A stretch of DNA of 64,000 nucleotides from Phycisphaerae bacterium (GTDB lineage: Bacteria > Planctomycetota > Phycisphaerae > UBA1845 > PWPN01), in NCBI GenBank assembly GCA_035384605.1, contig DAOOIV010000003.1, positions 62,001-126,000 on the forward strand, in the 5' to 3' direction. Under the pieces are notes generated by a model. The model worked only from the letters and a program-made list of their open reading frames with translations. It did not search any database and was not told the DNA's origin. The translations under genes were made by a program, and so were the position numbers. Positions 27,272 through 38,100 of this stretch are shown here, one piece after another. Numbering within the stretch: the first letter of the stretch is position 1; every line of letters begins with the position of its first letter.

Positions 27272-29149
27272 TCACGCCAACCTCGCCCCCGATCCCCGCG
27301 ACGCCTCGACGGGCGCGGCCGCTCCCGATGCTTCCAGGCGATCATACCAGCTTTTCTTGAGAATCCAGGACGTCAGCACGATAACGCCCGCCACGATGAG
27401 AACGCTGCGACCCTTCAGCAGAATGACGCAGATCGGGAGAAGCACCAGGGCGGTCTGCCAGATCGTCCCCACGATCACGTTGAACATATCCCGCCCGAAA
27501 TCCGTGTTCTTCCGAAAGCCCGGATCGGCGGCGACAACCTTCTCGTGAATCGGTTTCCAGAACCCCCATGGCCGGACGCGACGATAGAACGAGACCAGCG
27601 TTTCCTCGTCGGTGGGACGGCTTGCCAGGGTTCCGATGATGCAACCGGCCATCGAAAGGACGAATAGTAGCGGGAAGTAGTACAACTCCAGCGTCTGCCT
27701 GAACACCAGAGGCAACACCAGGGCGGGAACCAGACCCGCAATCATGCCCCAGAAGTACCCATGCCCATTGAACCGCCACCAGTACCACTTGAGCACGTTG
27801 GAGGACACATAGCCGCCGTAAAGCGCCGAGACAATCCACTGCAACAGGCTGTTGACATCCTGGGCGAAAAAGCCCAGCACCGTGGACACCACCACCACAA
27901 CCAGACCGGTTGCGTAGTTCACCATAACGACCCTGCGGTTCCCCGCGTCGGGCTTGATGTACTTCAGGTAAAGGTCGTTGACCAGGTAGGCTTGGGCGGC
28001 GTTGAGCGTTCCGGCGAAGGTCCCGAGAAACGCCGCCAGCAGTCCGGCCAGCAGGCATCCCATCAGGCCCACGGGCACGAATTCACTGATCGCCGAAGGC
28101 AGAATCTGTTCGAAGTCGATCCGATGTCCTACGACCAGATTCAGCCGGTGGTAGTACAACAGGCCGAGGATCGCGAAACCGGCCACCATGAAGTAGCGAA
28201 TCGGCATCAGCACAACCGATACGAAGCCGCTCATCAGGGCCGCTTCTCGCGGGTTGCGCGTGGCCAGGATCTTCTGCATGTCGTAGTTCGGGGCCGGACC
28301 GGCGGCGCTGGCCATGATGCCCTTGAAAAGCATCAGCATCATGATGATGCCGAAGAATGAAAACTGGTCGGCGGCAATCTTCTCGTTGACGTCGGCGATG
28401 ATCCCGCTCCAATCCAGGTCCAGCTTCCAGCCGAAAAACGGGCTGTGCCATCCGGGCGGAACGTTCAACGCTTGCGAAGACAGATGGAACATCGCGATGC
28501 CACCGATGGTCAGCGCGGAAACGGTCATGATCACGTACTGGATAATGTCCGCCAGCACGATACTGGTCATGCCGCCCAGAATGGTGTAGAGAACCGCCAC
28601 CAGCGTAAAGGCGATCCCATACACATGGGGCACGTATTGCGCGGGAACGTTGAATGGCACATACGGCGAGATGATCTCCCAGGGAATGAAGATCTGAATG
28701 AATTTGCCCAGGCCTACAAAGCCGTACGCCAGGAAACCCAGGCAGCCGATGATCGCGAAAATGACTACGACCGCATGCGAGAGCTCCGAGCCCATGTCGC
28801 GGCCGAAACGCGTCCCGATCCATTGAGCTCCGGTCGTGACGTTCGACCGCCGCAGCCAGGCCGACAGGTATACCATCAGGAATATCTGGTTGAACGTCGG
28901 CCAGAGCCATGGCAGCCAGATGCTCTTGAGACCGTAAACGAACATGATCGTGACCAGCCACATCGTGCCCGAAATGTCAAACATGCCGGAGGCGTTTGAC
29001 AGGCCCAGGAAATACCAGGGCAACTCCTTGCCGCCGAGAAGGTAGGAATTGAGATTTCGAGCCGCCCGTCGTCGCAGCAACACGCCGATCAGGCTGACGA
29101 CCAGCAAGTAAACGAAGATGATCGTGATATCCAACGCGTGCAGCTTCAT
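27272..29149 (-). CDS. SSS-family sodium:solute symporter
   Basis: The 625-residue product has about 14 transmembrane helices and the SSS/SLC5 signature around YLLGGKELPWYFLGLSNASGMFD (residues 35-58) and GPAPNYDMQKILATRNPREAA. It probably couples Na+ import to uptake of the mannan-derived oligosaccharide, judging from its operon partners; family members also carry other sugars and amino acids. ATG 29149 is selected because helix 1 starts immediately after it (MKLHALDITIIFVYLL); the open frame continues 41 codons upstream without membrane features. It is the first gene of the operon, so a mannan-responsive promoter should lie in 29150-29400; no operator there could be recognised. Confidence 0.92.
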   Translation of the reverse strand: MKLHALDITIIFVYLLVVSLIGVLLRRRAARNLNSYLLGGKELPWYFLGLSNASGMFDISGTMWLVTIMFVYGLKSIWLPWLWPTFNQIFLMVYLSAWLRRSNVTTGAQWIGTRFGRDMGSELSHAVVVIFAIIGCLGFLAYGFVGLGKFIQIFIPWEIISPYVPFNVPAQYVPHVYGIAFTLVAVLYTILGGMTSIVLADIIQYVIMTVSALTIGGIAMFHLSSQALNVPPGWHSPFFGWKLDLDWSGIIADVNEKIAADQFSFFGIIMMLMLFKGIMASAAGPAPNYDMQKILATRNPREAALMSGFVSVVLMPIRYFMVAGFAILGLLYYHRLNLVVGHRIDFEQILPSAISEFVPVGLMGCLLAGLLAAFLGTFAGTLNAAQAYLVNDLYLKYIKPDAGNRRVVMVNYATGLVVVVVSTVLGFFAQDVNSLLQWIVSALYGGYVSSNVLKWYWWRFNGHGYFWGMIAGLVPALVLPLVFRQTLELYYFPLLFVLSMAGCIIGTLASRPTDEETLVSFYRRVRPWGFWKPIHEKVVAADPGFRKNTDFGRDMFNVIVGTIWQTALVLLPICVILLKGRSVLIVAGVIVLTSWILKKSWYDRLEASGAAAPVEASRGSGARLA

Positions 29150-30271
29150 ATGGATTTCCGCGGCAATCGTACCATCCGTTGTCTCGGCACGCCAGACCAT
29201 CGGCCTGCCCATCAAGCCATCCAAAGAGCCCCAGCACGTCGTGCGGGGCAGCCTCTTCGCAAACCGTCTCAACGCGGCATCGGGGGGCGGCCTCGCTTGC
29301 GAAGGAATCCTGCAGCAGGCTGGCCGCGACGTTGGACTGATTAAGCGGCGGATTCCACAACCAGAAGGATCGTCTTGAAGATATCGCCGACAAGGCTGTC
29401 CGCGCGCTCGCGGCCGGCAAAGTCGCCGCGATGGAGATGGTCCGAGTACGTTTGCCGCCGGCCACGCTCAGGACGATGAGAATCCGTCGTTTCCTCCGCC
29501 GAGATAGGCGAGTTCATCATAAAGAACTGGACGCCTATAAACGTCCCCTCCCCGAAGCGGCTGGGTAGCTTGCCGCCATGGCTCGGGCAGCACGGGGATT
29601 CGTCTGGGGTCCGGGCGTCGATCAACGTGAGAACGCGGTCGTGCGGAGCCACGACACAACGGCCGTCACGCGACAGGAGCACGCCGGATGGGCATGCGGT
29701 GGCTCTTGCCGTCTTTCGGCAGGTGTGACGTATCTTCCTTTGGGCCAAGCACTTGCGTGCCACGGGTCGCTGCGGCAGTACCCCCCCCGGCCGGACGGCC
29801 GGAGGATGATAATGAGACCTTGATTGGCCACCGCGGCCTCAGCGGCGAGCACGACCGGCTGGACAACGCGAAGGACTCGGAACGGACGCATGGTCAGAGT
29901 GCCTGACAGCCAGTTAAGTGAGGAAAAAGGCTTACCGACGGCGTGAGAACCCCTTGGTTCACCGTCAAGTCCTGGCACCGCCTTGTGGGGACGCCGGGCG
30001 CGGCTTATGAGGTCGCCCCGCATTCCATACGCACAGTGATATCCTGCGCGTCGCAATCCGTATTGTCCAAGTCGCAATATCGATATAGATTCTGCCCGCC
30101 CTTCTCCTTGCCGATCAGTATAATGATAACAGAGGGCGACGGCCGCGATGGTGATAACGGCCGTGTTGACCTCGGTGACCGCAGTGCTTTACGGTTGCGG
30201 CGGCGTCGGGGAGCGGTCCCGGCATCGACGCTGCGGCGCCTCGCAGATGCCCCAAGGCAAGGAGCATGCTC
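29150..30271. other. 1.1-kb gene-poor region, possible decayed gene
   Basis: No confident gene was found between the symporter and the prepilin-like gene. On the minus strand, 29341-29763 is open (140 codons), and fragments in other frames nearby read RRPVLYDELAYLGGGNDGF and GTQVLGPKEDTSHLPKDGK. A run of eight C at 29778-29785 lies beside the frame shifts. This could be a degraded coding sequence, but none of the fragments can be assigned to a family, so it is only a possibility. The first 200 bases must also hold the mannan-operon promoter, which I could not identify. Confidence 0.4.
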
Positions 30272-31156
30272 ATGACCCACAGGAATGAACCAACTCGCGT
30301 GGTCCGCTCGGTCTCCACGGGTTTCACGCTAATAGAGGTTCTTGTAGTTGTAGCCATCATTGCTTTGCTCATCGCCATTCTGCTGCCATCGCTCAGCAGA
30401 GCTCGCGAACATGCAAGACGAATACAATGCGCGTCCAATGCGCGTCAGATTGCCATCGCCTGCACTTTCCAGTCCGAGGATACCCCCGCGAAGGTCTACG
30501 CCTCCACCGCCTCGACGGGAAGCGACAGCCTGAATCACATCTTTCCGAAGTACTTGAAAGGTGTCCAGACGGCTTTGTGCCCTGGCACAAGAAACGTCGT
30601 TCGCGAGAATCGTCGGTCTTTCAACACCTTTTACGATCGGATCATTCTTGACGACCTGGAACACTCCGCCGCCAACGCCGCCGACGATACGGGTGGACAC
30701 AGCTATGAGATCTGGGGCTGGTTCGACGGTCCCAGCATCTACCTCGATCGAACCAAGATCGACGGCAGATCGGAAAGCGTCGGCCAGCAGTTGTGTTTGC
30801 CTCGGAAACCGGCCGTCGAGCCCTTGTACAGTCAGAGAACCGGCTGTTTGGTCAAGAAGCAGAGCACGATCAAACGCCCGCATACATGTCTGCTGGTTCT
30901 CGACAGCGACCAGGGCGGCAGCGGCCAACCAGGAGACGAGAATAACAACTATCCCGATCCGGCCAACAATCACGGAAAAGACGGTCTCAACGTTTCGTTC
31001 GTCGACGGCCACACGCAGTTTGTGCGACCGAGTCAGGTGACGAGCATCTACCTGCAAAGCTATAACGACCCGCCGTATGATAACTGGCGGACCATCGCTC
31101 CGTGGTTGAGGGAGACGCAGCAGAACGGCTACACCGTCTGGACGCGCGTTGAGTAG
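30272..31156 (+). CDS. Prepilin-like protein with N-methylation signal and terminal DGH motif
   Basis: The 294-residue product carries a prepilin leader and helix (GFTLIEVLVVVAIIALLIAILLPSLSRAREHARR) and ends with NHGKDGLNVSFVDGHTQFV, the planctomycete H..N..F.DGH signature. Six Cys residues are spread through the globular part. It belongs to the same family as 11262-12098 and 63093-64000. ATG 30272 has AAGGAG 7 bases upstream; the in-frame ATG at 30266 is too close to that site. It stands alone between a gene-poor region and the FGE/PcRGLX fusion. Confidence 0.85.
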   Translation: MTHRNEPTRVVRSVSTGFTLIEVLVVVAIIALLIAILLPSLSRAREHARRIQCASNARQIAIACTFQSEDTPAKVYASTASTGSDSLNHIFPKYLKGVQTALCPGTRNVVRENRRSFNTFYDRIILDDLEHSAANAADDTGGHSYEIWGWFDGPSIYLDRTKIDGRSESVGQQLCLPRKPAVEPLYSQRTGCLVKKQSTIKRPHTCLLVLDSDQGGSGQPGDENNNYPDPANNHGKDGLNVSFVDGHTQFVRPSQVTSIYLQSYNDPPYDNWRTIAPWLRETQQNGYTVWTRVE

Positions 31157-31487
31157 GACCCCACACTAAAGAAAACATGCCCCACACGCCTTGGAGAGAA
31201 GGCAAGAGCAGAGAAAGAGGACGGCCTCGCCCGGAGACCTTCGCCGGACAGGTCATTGGTCTTGCCCGTACGTTCTCGCCTGAACGACGACAATGACGGT
31301 TCCGCTGTCAGTGCCGGCTCCTCCGGAAACCGCGATTCCCATATCCCCGTGTCGTTTGGCCTTCCCCGCGACGACGGCGACGCTTATCACGCCGGATCGG
31401 GCGGGTTCTGAGAATGCATGCCGGTTGCCGGTGGTCACCTTATAATCTGGAGAGTTGCGCTCCCTGCCACCGTCCGGAGAGAAACCG
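31157..31487. other. Upstream region of the FGE/PcRGLX operon
   Basis: 331 bases without a gene. A consensus TATAAT at 31441-31446 lies 41 bases before the ATG of the next gene, but no -35 hexamer sits at 16-18 bases from it, so it is at best a weak promoter or one needing an activator. Confidence 0.4.
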
Positions 31488-34400
31488 ATGAGTGCTCGTG
31501 AGATCCAGATGTCGGCTTTGACGCTGGTGTTCTTGCAGGCGGCAATTGCTCCGGCAGCGGAAAAGAATCTGCCCCCCACGATCACCGGCAAAGACGGTTC
31601 GGTCATGCTCGTGGTGCCCGCCGGACCGTTCATCATGGGCTCGGCCGAGGTTTGGGATGAGACTCCGCCTCACCAAGTTGATCTGGCCGCTTTCTATGTC
31701 GACAGGACCGAGGTAACCGTCGCCCAGTATGCCCGGTTCGTGAAGGAAACCGGCATCACGCCGCCGCCCGACTGGATCAATGGAATTCCGCCGGCGGGGC
31801 GAGACAACATGCCGATCACTAACATCACCTGGTTTGATGCCATGCGTTACGCCGTTTGGGCGGGCAAACGCCTCCCGACCGAGGCCGAATGGGAAAAGGC
31901 GGCGCGCGGGACCGACGGCCGGCGATTCCCCTGGGGTAACGTTGACGACGAAACGCTACGCAACCTCGGCAGTGACCGAATTGCCTCAACCTCCCGTGAG
32001 GCGACCGGTGGAACCGGACCGCCGAAAGGAGCATCTCCATACGGCTGTCTGGACATGTCCGGAAACGCCTGGGAGTGGACGGCCGACTGGTACGACGGCT
32101 ACCCGGGCACCTCGGCAAGGTCTTTGCACTTCGGCAGGCAGTACAAAGTCATGAGAGGCGGCGGCGGGATCTACTTCTATGGGACCGCCAACGCCGGCAC
32201 CTGCACCCAGCGAGCCCGCCTGGTTCCCTACGGGGCCCACGATTCGCTTGGATTTCGTTGTGTGTTGGATGCCGATCCGGCCAAACGGCCTTACGATCCG
32301 CAGGTGGTGCTGAAGGAAGCCGAGGAGCGCCTCAAAACCATCCGGAACCGGCCGGCAAAGCTCTCCTATGAGATCGAGTTCGAGAGAATGAAGCAGGCCG
32401 CCAGAGTACCTGTCACCGTCGTCGGGCGTTCGGGACAGAGAGGGCATGTCCGTGCCGGCTTTCCGCTTCCCAAGGGCGCGGTCAGGAAGGAGACCGATAT
32501 TCAAGTCTTTGGCCCGGTTGGAAATAACATCGCCTCCATGGCGACCGCTCTGTCGAAGTGGGAAGATGACTCCATCCGATGGGCCCTGCTCGATTTCACC
32601 GGTGAGGCCGGGCAGGTGTTCGAGATCGATATCAGCGGGCGTCCGGGCGGCTCGAACGCCGAACACGAATCGGTGCAAATCAATGCCGCCGGCAAAGCCG
32701 CCGCGATGCGCACCGACAAGATCACCGTTGCTGCGTCGCCCGAAGGGCTGATCGACCAGATCCGGCTGAGGGAGAGCGATGTCGTTCTCGGCAAGCTGAC
32801 AATGGAAATGCAGGTAACGCTTGAGGGCGAGGCAACCACCCTGTCGGCCATGCCCGCACAGCAGATCGAGGTCGAAGAAGCCCGCGCGCTGCATGGCTGC
32901 CTGCGCATGCAAGGCTTCTTCGGCACGGCGGACGGCCGGCAAACAGCGATGAAATACGATCTTCGCGCACAAGCCGCTGCCGGGTCGCACCGCCTCACGC
33001 TCATGCTCACCATTACTCATTGGGCCGATCGCAAGAAATCGCAGAATCGCGATGATCCGTACGGCGATCCGGACCCGGCCATCAATGTGGCCGACCTGTC
33101 CGTGCGGTTCGCGTTGGCCGGTAATCCTGCCCTTGTCGCGCTTGGCACCGATGGGGGAATGCTTGCCGCCGATGGGACGGTGGAATTGCAGCAACCGGAT
33201 GACCTGCGCTATGTGATCAGGCAGACGGGCAAGCCCGACACGAACGGCACACGAGCCCCCGGCTGGACGGCGGTGAAGCAGGGTGACACCTGGTGTGTGC
33301 TCGGAGTACGCCATTTCTGGCAGAACTGTCCCAAGGCGCTGTTCGTCACGCCTGAGGCGATCGGCGCGAGACTCTACACCGGCAGCCGGCCCTTCAACTG
33401 GGAAGCGGGACTCGCCAAGACCCACGAGATCATTCTCGACTTCCCTCTGGCAAAAGACGATTCCGCCCCGCCCAACGTGGTCCTGGACCCCTTGAGGATG
33501 ACCATGCCGCCGATGTGGGCGTGTGGCACGAAAGCATTCGGTGCCGTCTTGCCGCGCAGCACGGAAGCCTTGCAGAGCTTCCCTTATTGGGAGTGCTGGC
33601 GCGAGGCGGACATGCGCGACTACGTCAACCGGATGCCTTTCGGCATGCGCGATTTCGGCGACGGCTACATGGGTGGCCCGTACAAAGGTAAGAACGCTTA
33701 TCAGAACCTCGAATATGACGTGCCGTACAACTACCTGCTCGAATTCCTGCGGACCGGTGATCCCTGGTACCTCGACGCCGCCGAGCCCATGGCCCGCCAC
33801 CAGACGGACGTGGACGTGAACAACTTCAACGGCATGGTATGGAAACACAGCCCGTTGCACACCGCCACCGAGGCCGATTTGGGACACGTCTTTCTACGGG
33901 GCGTGCTGCTTCACTACTTGTTGACCGGCGAGACGCGGCAACTCGAAATGGCCCGCAAGGTCGGTGATTTCGTCGCCGCCATGCTCACGCGCGAAAGCGG
34001 CTCCGTGGTCGGCAACGAACGGCAGATCGGCTGGTCGCTGTATCTGCTCACCGGCATGTACGAGGTCACTCGCGACGAGAAATACCTCAAGGCCTGTGAA
34101 TCCCTCTGCAACAGCCTGCTCGCAGGTCAGGCTGCGACGGGCAAGTTTGCCATCCGATGGGACAACCGCATCGCCTTCTTCAACGGAATCGCCATGAACG
34201 GCATGCTCTCGGTGCAGGAGAACAACGGAGACGACAAGCTCGCCGACGGCATCCTCCGGGTCGCCGATCGGACGCTCGGGTTCTATCCCGAGTACGCCTG
34301 CCGAACGCTCAACGCGTTCTCGTGGGCCTTGCAGCAAACCGAAGATCCGCGATACCTGGATGCCCTCGAGCGATGCTGGCAAAGCAGCATCGAGTTCCTC

Positions 34401-35153
34401 CACGATCGCAACGTGGCTTCGGAGGCCACACACATGTGGCGATTCCCGCGATTCGCCGCCCGCTACGGGCTGTTCCGCATGTTCGATGAAGCAACGGTGT
34501 TGCCGGAGCCCTCGTCGTGGAAGGCCACGCGGTTCAAAGCGCCCGACGTTGAGGTTTTCCTGCACGTGAGTGACCGGCCCGCGCCGATCCTGGTCATTCG
34601 GGAAGGCCTGGCCGAGGGCAGGATCACGCTGTTCGACGTTGCGGGCAATACTTTGCGGCAGGTATTACTCAAGGACGCCGGCAACTATTTCGAGCCTGCG
34701 GTCCTGAACCTGCCGGGCAACAGGGGCCTTTTCCGAATGCGTCTGACCGGCGGTGATGCCTTCGGCTGGCAGGTGCATCGCGACCGCGCCGCCCGGATGA
34801 CCGTTGTCGATGTTGCAGGCCGGCACATGCCGCAGATGCTCCCCCGCGCAGTCGGGTTCGTGCGTGAGGGAGCCAAGGAAGTGAAAATCAGGTTTGAAGC
34901 CATGGGCGAGGGTTTCCACACGGCGACGCTATACAACCCCGCTGGCCGGCCGGTCGCGACCGTTCGGCACTTCATTGACTTCCAGGACCCCGGCCGCTAC
35001 GAACTGGAGCTGAAGACCGTCGCTTCCGGAGACACGCGGGGATGGGCCCTTGAAGTCTGTAATCTCAAGGTGCTGAGCATCGACGGATTGCTGCCGTATT
35101 GGGCCGACGACGAGGTCGAACTCTTCAACCCCGAACGCTTTGGTATGCACTGA
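31488..35153 (+). CDS. Fusion of formylglycine-enzyme-like domain with PcRGLX/YetA-like protein
   Basis: The 1221-residue secreted product (signal MSALTLVFLQAAIAPAAEK) begins with an FGE-sulfatase/SUMF1 domain (residues about 30-265; FIMGSAEVWDETPPHQVDL, LPTEAEWEKAARG, DMSGNAWEWTADWYDGYP, GFRCVLDADP) and continues with three domains of the PcRGLX/YetA type: an N-terminal RIFT-like barrel (about 300-400), a central beta domain (about 400-650) and an alpha/alpha toroid (about 690-1000). The PcRGLX family includes exo-rhamnogalacturonan lyases (PL26). The FGE domain lacks an obvious CxxxC copper-site pair, so sulfatase-maturing activity is doubtful and it may act in carbohydrate binding. ATG 31488 has GGAGAG 6 bases upstream. 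It precedes the giant alpha-barrel gene by 27 bases. Confidence 0.82.
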   Translation: MSAREIQMSALTLVFLQAAIAPAAEKNLPPTITGKDGSVMLVVPAGPFIMGSAEVWDETPPHQVDLAAFYVDRTEVTVAQYARFVKETGITPPPDWINGIPPAGRDNMPITNITWFDAMRYAVWAGKRLPTEAEWEKAARGTDGRRFPWGNVDDETLRNLGSDRIASTSREATGGTGPPKGASPYGCLDMSGNAWEWTADWYDGYPGTSARSLHFGRQYKVMRGGGGIYFYGTANAGTCTQRARLVPYGAHDSLGFRCVLDADPAKRPYDPQVVLKEAEERLKTIRNRPAKLSYEIEFERMKQAARVPVTVVGRSGQRGHVRAGFPLPKGAVRKETDIQVFGPVGNNIASMATALSKWEDDSIRWALLDFTGEAGQVFEIDISGRPGGSNAEHESVQINAAGKAAAMRTDKITVAASPEGLIDQIRLRESDVVLGKLTMEMQVTLEGEATTLSAMPAQQIEVEEARALHGCLRMQGFFGTADGRQTAMKYDLRAQAAAGSHRLTLMLTITHWADRKKSQNRDDPYGDPDPAINVADLSVRFALAGNPALVALGTDGGMLAADGTVELQQPDDLRYVIRQTGKPDTNGTRAPGWTAVKQGDTWCVLGVRHFWQNCPKALFVTPEAIGARLYTGSRPFNWEAGLAKTHEIILDFPLAKDDSAPPNVVLDPLRMTMPPMWACGTKAFGAVLPRSTEALQSFPYWECWREADMRDYVNRMPFGMRDFGDGYMGGPYKGKNAYQNLEYDVPYNYLLEFLRTGDPWYLDAAEPMARHQTDVDVNNFNGMVWKHSPLHTATEADLGHVFLRGVLLHYLLTGETRQLEMARKVGDFVAAMLTRESGSVVGNERQIGWSLYLLTGMYEVTRDEKYLKACESLCNSLLAGQAATGKFAIRWDNRIAFFNGIAMNGMLSVQENNGDDKLADGILRVADRTLGFYPEYACRTLNAFSWALQQTEDPRYLDALERCWQSSIEFLHDRNVASEATHMWRFPRFAARYGLFRMFDEATVLPEPSSWKATRFKAPDVEVFLHVSDRPAPILVIREGLAEGRITLFDVAGNTLRQVLLKDAGNYFEPAVLNLPGNRGLFRMRLTGGDAFGWQVHRDRAARMTVVDVAGRHMPQMLPRAVGFVREGAKEVKIRFEAMGEGFHTATLYNPAGRPVATVRHFIDFQDPGRYELELKTVASGDTRGWALEVCNLKVLSIDGLLPYWADDEVELFNPERFGMH

Positions 35154-35180
35154 GAGATTCATTCCGGCAAGGGAGGCATC

Positions 35181-38100
35181 ATGGTGAGGATGGCGCCCCT
35201 TCATCGGTTCGCAGTCCTGGTCGTCCTCGTTTCGCCTCTTGCTGCGGGCGCAACGGTCGGTCCTGAACAAGCCGTTGTCGGCGAACCCGTCGACCTGGCT
35301 CGCTTTGCGACTAGGCTCACCGACGACCACGGCATCGGTGTCGAATGGGACAATCCTCGCGAAGTGTCCGAGATCGCCCTCAGTGGAGTCGATGATTCGC
35401 TGCTCGGGTCCCTGTGCGTCGAGTGGTGGGGAAGCGTCTGGCCGGGCAACGGCACGGGCGGGTGGATGCGTCTCGATGATCCGTTCAATGGCCGCTGGGT
35501 GAGGGTCAAGGCGACCGTCGAGAAGGATCCCCGCCGTGGTCTCGTGTTCAGGTTGCCACCACTTGTCAAAGAAGAATGGGACCAGGAGCCGAATCCGGCA
35601 TGGAAGGAACCCCCGGCCTATCGGCGAACGCTCAAGGTTCGGGTCGTGGCCGAAGGGAGAGGCCTGCCGTCCGACGCCGTTCTCTCCGCCTATGGGCAGT
35701 CGCGGTGGAGAGAAGCTCAGTTCGACATCGAGAGCCGGCACGCAACGGACGCCATCATCACCCGACAGCTCGACGTCATCAACGGCGTGGTGCTCGAAAT
35801 GAAAAGCCTGGCACCGCCGCGGTCCGCCGAGATCGAAGGACGGAAATGGACTGCGCAAAAGGAGGCCGGTGGCTCGTCGGGAGTACGCGTGCGCCTGCGA
35901 TATACCGATAACCGCGACCCGAACTCCAATGATCTGACCCGGGTGACGGTGAGATTCGGCAGCGACACTTGGTCGACCGGCTTTTCCTTTGTGCCGCAAG
36001 ATGTGCTTGCGGATGGGGCGATGCGGCTGCCGGATTTCGGCACATTGGTGACTTCGTCCTCAAGCGGCCTGACGCTGGCCAACGATCCCGGTCCACCCAC
36101 CGGCAACTGGCGACGTCCGGTGCGGCAGCGACTGACCGAGAAACCCGAGATGACCCGCGAAATGGCTATGGCGGGCATACCGCGGCTCAAGCCCGCTCCA
36201 TGGGTTCCGCTGGGCGTGCCGTCCGCCCGGCAGGAATTCTTCGTTTCACCGGCCGGCGACTGGTCCATCTGGGCAATGAGCCTGAACAACGACAACGGCC
36301 GCGACGCCAAACGTTGGAGCTTCCAGAGCGATTTCGGCACCCAACGACTTCAGCAGCGACTCGATTACCTCCTCGACACGCGCGAGCAGCCCGCTTTTGA
36401 CGGCCGCGATCGCGAAGGATGCATTCGCCGCCTCGAACAAGGACATCTGCCGCTCATTCACGCCGAGTGGTATACCGGACCGATGCAGTTTCGGCATTCG
36501 TTGGTAACGACCACTCTGCTCGGCGACTACGGCGACGATGTGACCCGCAAGGGGGACGAGACCGTAGTGTTGCTCGGCCGCCTGGCGGTCACCAATACCG
36601 ACGGCCAAACGCGGACCGCGACGCTCAACCTGCGAGTCCACGACAAGTCGCCGATCAGCTTGGATCCCGACGGGGTGATGAGGATCGAGCGTCCGAGCAA
36701 CCGGCCGGTACCCGAAGGGCTGACCGCTCTGCGCGGCGTGATTTCCAACGACAAGCCGTCCGGCGGCGGCATTACAGGCTGGACGGTCCAGCGAGGTGAC
36801 GAGCCCGAGGATCATCCAATATTGCGTTGGCAGGCCGAACTGCGGCCCGGCGAGACGCGCCTCATGTACTTCAAGACGCCGTTTGTCGAGCTGCTCGAAC
36901 CGCAGGAGCTGACTCGTATTCGCGAGATCAGTTACGAAGTCGAGGCGCCGGCGATCATGAAATACTGGCAGACCCGTCTCGGACGCGGCATGACCCTCGA
37001 TGTCCCCGACACCGCCATCATGGACTTCTACCGGGCCAACCTCTGGCACAACATCATCACCACCGACCGCGATCCGGAGACCGGCTTGTATAACCAGGGC
37101 GTGGGCACCGTCGGATACCGTGTCTTTGCCAACGAGACGGTCATGATCGCCCGGTCGATGGATATGCGCGGCGAGCACGTCGAGGCGGAGCGATTCATCG
37201 AACCGATGCTCAGGTTTCAGGGACACGAACCCCTCAAGGGGCGATTCTCGACCAAGGACGGGGTGTTCCACAGTGCCGGGGCCTATACACACGGCGAGTA
37301 CGCTATGAACCACGGGTTCACCATGTGGGGCATCGCCGACCACTACCTCATGACCCGCGATCGCCGATATCTTGATCGCGTCGCGCCTCAACTCATCAAG
37401 GGGTGCGATTTCCTGATCAATGAGCGCAAGAGCACTATGGGCAAGCAAGGCTCTCCCCGGCCTTCGATACATGGCATGGCGCCGGCTTGCTCGCTCGAAG
37501 ACGTCGTTGAGTACCAGTACTGGTTCGCGACCAACGCCTACTTCCACCTCGGGATGAAGCGCGTCGCACAGGCGCTGGCGGACGCAGGCCATCCTGAGGC
37601 AGAGCGTATCGCCGTCGAGGCCGAAGAATACCGCAACGACCTCGAGCGCAACATGCGCGAGGCCACCACCCGAGCGGCAGCAGTGCGGTTGCGCGACGGA
37701 CACTTCATTCCCTACACGCCTTCACGGGTCTTCCACTGGCGGCATCTGACCGAAGGCTGGATACGTGAGGCCCTGTACCCCGCGATACACCTGGCCACCG
37801 CCGAAGTCGTCTCCCCGAACGACCCCCTGATCACCTGGATGCTGGACGATTTGGAGGACAACATCTACTTCTCCTGGCAATCCGGCTTCAACATTGGGGA
37901 TTTCGAGCAGACCTGGTTCGAACACGGCGGCGTGACCCTTCAACCCTGCCTGGTGGACTCGGCAACCGTCTACATGGCCCGCGACGAGATCCCGGCCGCC
38001 CTGCGAGCGTTCTGGAACACGTATGCACTGAGCATCTTTCCCGATGTCAACTGTTTCAGCGAATGGGCAAAGGCGCTGGGCAAGCCCGGCGGGCCGCTTT

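Noticed and set aside
29341..29763. 140-codon minus-strand gene
   Set aside because: No family resemblance and frame changes nearby; kept only as a possible decayed gene.
31986..33887. 633-codon minus-strand open frame
   Set aside because: Antisense to the FGE/PcRGLX fusion; long opposite-strand frames are common in GC-rich genes and this one has no recognisable motif.
36246..37703. 485-codon minus-strand open frame
   Set aside because: Antisense to the alpha-toroid protein, no motif, low-complexity His/Arg-rich composition.
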